Source: Gemmataceae bacterium
GTDB taxonomy: Bacteria > Planctomycetota > Planctomycetia > Gemmatales > Gemmataceae
DNA: 16,358 nt
NCBI GenBank assembly: GCA_025056835.1
Contig: JANWVS010000006.1
Location: 1 to 16,358 of the forward strand
Direction of reading: 5' to 3'
Of the stretch, positions 14,377 to 16,358 are shown one piece after another (the stretch's first letter is position 1; each line of letters opens with the position of its first letter). Both the position numbers and the translations under genes were made by a program. Below the pieces are notes generated by a model. That model was not told the DNA's origin. It did no database searches and saw only the letters and a program-made list of their open reading frames with translations.

Positions 14377-16358
14377 TCACGCCGATGCCAGCTCGCGGCG
14401 ATTCGCTTCCAGAGCCTGAAGCTGCTTCTCCAACTCTGCCGTTTGCTCGCGCTGTTGCTGCACAATTTCCGTGGGCGCTTTGTCGCGGAAATTGGGGTTG
14501 TCGAGCTTAGCTCGCGCGCCTTGCAGTTGTTTCCGCTTCTCGGCAATTTTTTTCTCCAGCCGTTTTAGCTCCGCGGCAACGTCGATCAATCCCGACAGCG
14601 ACACGTACGCCTCGAAATCGGAACCGATATAACTTGCGGCTTGCGATGGTTTAGCGACGTCGGCGCCGGTTTCGAAACGGGCGACACCCGCAAGTTGACG
14701 AATGAACGGGGCAAGGAGGCGCAAGTCAGCGGCAACGTCGTTGTTGGTGCGAACCAGGACATCGAGATGGGTTTTCGGATCGACCTGGTAGCGATTGCGC
14801 ACTTCGCGGACGGCGCGCACCAGCTCTTGCATGCGTGCCAAACGCCGTTCGATCGCAGCATCATGCCAAGCCGCGGGATATTCGGGCCACGCGGCGATCA
14901 CCACGCTTTCCGTGGCCGGTTCCGGCGAGGGCAGACCGCGCTCGAAGGCGGCTTCGTTGAGCGTTTGCCAAATCGCTTCGGCAACGAACGGCATGATCGG
15001 ATGCACGAGGCGCACGATGCCGTCGAGGACGCCGACGAGAACACGCTGGGCCACGTCACGGCCGTATTCCGGAGTCGCCGTGCTCATTCCCGGACCTGCC
15101 GACGTTTCGGATTCTTGGCCCTTGACTCCCGGACCGTGTTTCAAGCGCCCCTTGGCCATTTCGACGTACCAGTCGCAGAATTCCGACCAGACGAAGTCGT
15201 AAATCGTTCGGGCCACGTCGCTGAAACGATAGGCTTCCAGACTTTCGGTCACGGCTTTGGTCGTTGTCGCCAATCGGCTCAAGATCCAGCGGTCCTCGAT
15301 CGGCAACGCGGCGACGTTGAGGGCCTGCGGCGTGTAGCCGTCGAGATTCATGAGGATGAATCGGGCCGCATTCCAAATCTTGTTGGCGAAGTTTCGCCCT
15401 TGTTCGAAGCGTTCGGAGGCCTGCTTGGCCGTTTTCAATTCGGGATCGTCGCTCGGCCAAGGCCCGCCGGGACGAAACGGCTGCTTGCAACTGGGACACG
15501 TCACTTTCCGCGTCCGCATATACATGTGCTCCGGCTTGACAGGCACGAGCACGTCGCAATGCGGACAGGCGTTCGCCACCGGCAGGCGGGCATCCTGCGT
15601 CTCCGAAGACATCTGCACGACAACGAACCGCAGAGCGTCAGCCCCGTAGCGGGCAATGATGTCAAGCGGATCGACGCCGTTGCCTTTCGACTTCGACATC
15701 GTTTCGCCGAAGCCGTCGAGCAGCTTGACCGTGATGTAGACCTCGCGAAATGGCACCTCGCCCAGGTTATACAAACTGGCGAGCACCATGCGGGCAACCC
15801 AGAGCGTGATAATGTCGCGGCTCGTGACCAGGGTGCTCGTCGGGTAATAATACTGCAACTCCGGGGTGTTCTCCGGCCAACCTAGCGTCGAATGCGGCCA
15901 GAGCATGGAGGAGAACCAGGTGTCGAGGACGTCTGGGTCTTGCCGCGCGGCAAGTGTGGTTTCATGGGGAGCGAGCACATCGTCGGTGAGCGCACAGATC
16001 AGCCATTGGCCGCTGCCTTCATCGAAACGCCAGGCCACGTCGTTCCGGCCGGCGAAGGCACGGTGCAGGTCGGCCTCGGAACAGCGGGCATACCAAATCG
16101 GAATGCGGTGCCCCCACCACAATTGACGGCTGATGCACCAATCGCGTTTTTCGCCGAGCCAGTCGAGGTACGACTTGGCATAACGCTCGGGGAAGAACTT
16201 CACGCGGCCTTGAGTGACAGCGTCCATGGCCATTTGGGCCAGGCCGGGCTTTTTCCCAGGGCCTTCCGGGGGCGGCGCAGGAAGGTCGCCCATCTTCACG
16301 AACCATTGGTCCGAAAGATAGGGTTCGATCGGGGTCTTGCTGCGATCGCTGAATTTCA
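14377..16358 (-). CDS. valS: Valine--tRNA ligase, C-terminal part (5' end beyond the window)
   Basis: The frame is open to the right edge and begins inside the catalytic core, after the editing domain, at FSDRSKTPIEPYLSDQWFVK; the HIGH motif lies outside the window. Seen in order, numbering from the GTG at 16299: DWCISRQLWWGHRIPIWY, typical of ValRS rather than IleRS; the KMSKS loop as TMSKSKGN (about 200-207) followed by VDPLDIIARYGADALRF; a zinc-ribbon-like insert with CPHC (245-248) and CPSC (268-271); RNFANKIWNAARF; the anticodon-binding helices with FVWSEFCDWYVEMAKGRLK; and the C-terminal coiled-coil arm (about 570-640, ELKRLEKKIAEKRKQLQGA). It charges tRNA-Val in the cytoplasm. The KMSKS first residue is Thr instead of Lys. 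The insert is longer than in textbook bacterial ValRS. The gene converges on the sulfatase. No T-box could be sought because the leader is not in the window. Confidence 0.97.
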   Translation of the reverse strand, partial: KFSDRSKTPIEPYLSDQWFVKMGDLPAPPPEGPGKKPGLAQMAMDAVTQGRVKFFPERYAKSYLDWLGEKRDWCISRQLWWGHRIPIWYARCSEADLHRAFAGRNDVAWRFDEGSGQWLICALTDDVLAPHETTLAARQDPDVLDTWFSSMLWPHSTLGWPENTPELQYYYPTSTLVTSRDIITLWVARMVLASLYNLGEVPFREVYITVKLLDGFGETMSKSKGNGVDPLDIIARYGADALRFVVVQMSSETQDARLPVANACPHCDVLVPVKPEHMYMRTRKVTCPSCKQPFRPGGPWPSDDPELKTAKQASERFEQGRNFANKIWNAARFILMNLDGYTPQALNVAALPIEDRWILSRLATTTKAVTESLEAYRFSDVARTIYDFVWSEFCDWYVEMAKGRLKHGPGVKGQESETSAGPGMSTATPEYGRDVAQRVLVGVLDGIVRLVHPIMPFVAEAIWQTLNEAAFERGLPSPEPATESVVIAAWPEYPAAWHDAAIERRLARMQELVRAVREVRNRYQVDPKTHLDVLVRTNNDVAADLRLLAPFIRQLAGVARFETGADVAKPSQAASYIGSDFEAYVSLSGLIDVAAELKRLEKKIAEKRKQLQGARAKLDNPNFRDKAPTEIVQQQREQTAELEKQLQALEANRRELASA

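Noticed and set aside
14641..15885. Plus-strand open frame opposite valS
   Set aside because: valS is unmistakable on the minus strand; the opposite frame shows no family motif.
1..16358. CRISPR array, defence island, phage or transposon
   Set aside because: No regularly spaced repeats, cas genes, integrase, transposase or toxin-antitoxin pair could be found; the short inverted repeats seen are isolated.

Overview
This is a high-GC bacterial window that almost certainly comes from a planctomycete (phylum Planctomycetota; order not resolvable by eye). The grounds are the gene families present. They include a PVC-type giant secreted dehydrogenase with C-terminal CxxCH cytochrome, a secreted PQQ-like propeller protein starting with the planctomycete-typical DWPQWRG segment, a Hanks-type Ser/Thr kinase with a central membrane anchor, a type I sulfatase, and the remnant of a second kinase of the kinase-WD40 kind. 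Most genes lack a strong Shine-Dalgarno sequence, which also fits.

Layout, left to right. 1-610: remains of a kinase-WD40 gene, with a one-base frameshift and an internal deletion. 718-5268 (-): a 1516-residue exported redox protein joining a degenerate SGNH domain, a propeller dehydrogenase domain, HEAT-like helices, an azurin-type copper domain and a cytochrome c domain. 5413-6762 (+): a divergently transcribed secreted PQQ-like propeller protein. 6993-7505 (+): a small secreted protein rich in Cys, Pro, Tyr and His. 7595-8848 (-): PlsY glycerol-3-phosphate acyltransferase fused to a DUF4149/TMEM205-like membrane domain, converging on the small secreted gene across a strong 13-bp hairpin. 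8849-9428: a gene-poor stretch with a possible 56-residue Cys-rich ORF, a two-tier hairpin and a set of interleaved inverted repeats. 9429-11006 (-): a thiamine-diphosphate enzyme of the acetolactate synthase/decarboxylase superfamily. 11300-12925 (+) and 12954-14351 (+): a transmembrane Ser/Thr kinase and a secreted sulfatase, 28 bp apart and probably one operon. 14377 to the window end (-): the C-terminal two thirds or so of valyl-tRNA synthetase, carrying an unusual zinc-ribbon-like insertion.

The window mixes housekeeping genes (valS, plsY) with envelope and periplasm genes typical of polysaccharide-using planctomycetes. The giant Cu/heme dehydrogenase, the PQQ-like propeller protein and the sulfatase would all act outside the cytoplasm. 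The kinase may couple an extracytoplasmic helical domain to signalling. No defence system, CRISPR array, integrase, transposase, tRNA or rRNA is visible. The least ordinary items are the multi-domain architectures (SGNH-propeller-cupredoxin-cytochrome, PlsY-DUF4149, ValRS plus zinc ribbon), the broken kinase-WD40 gene, and the structured intergenic DNA at 9291-9422.
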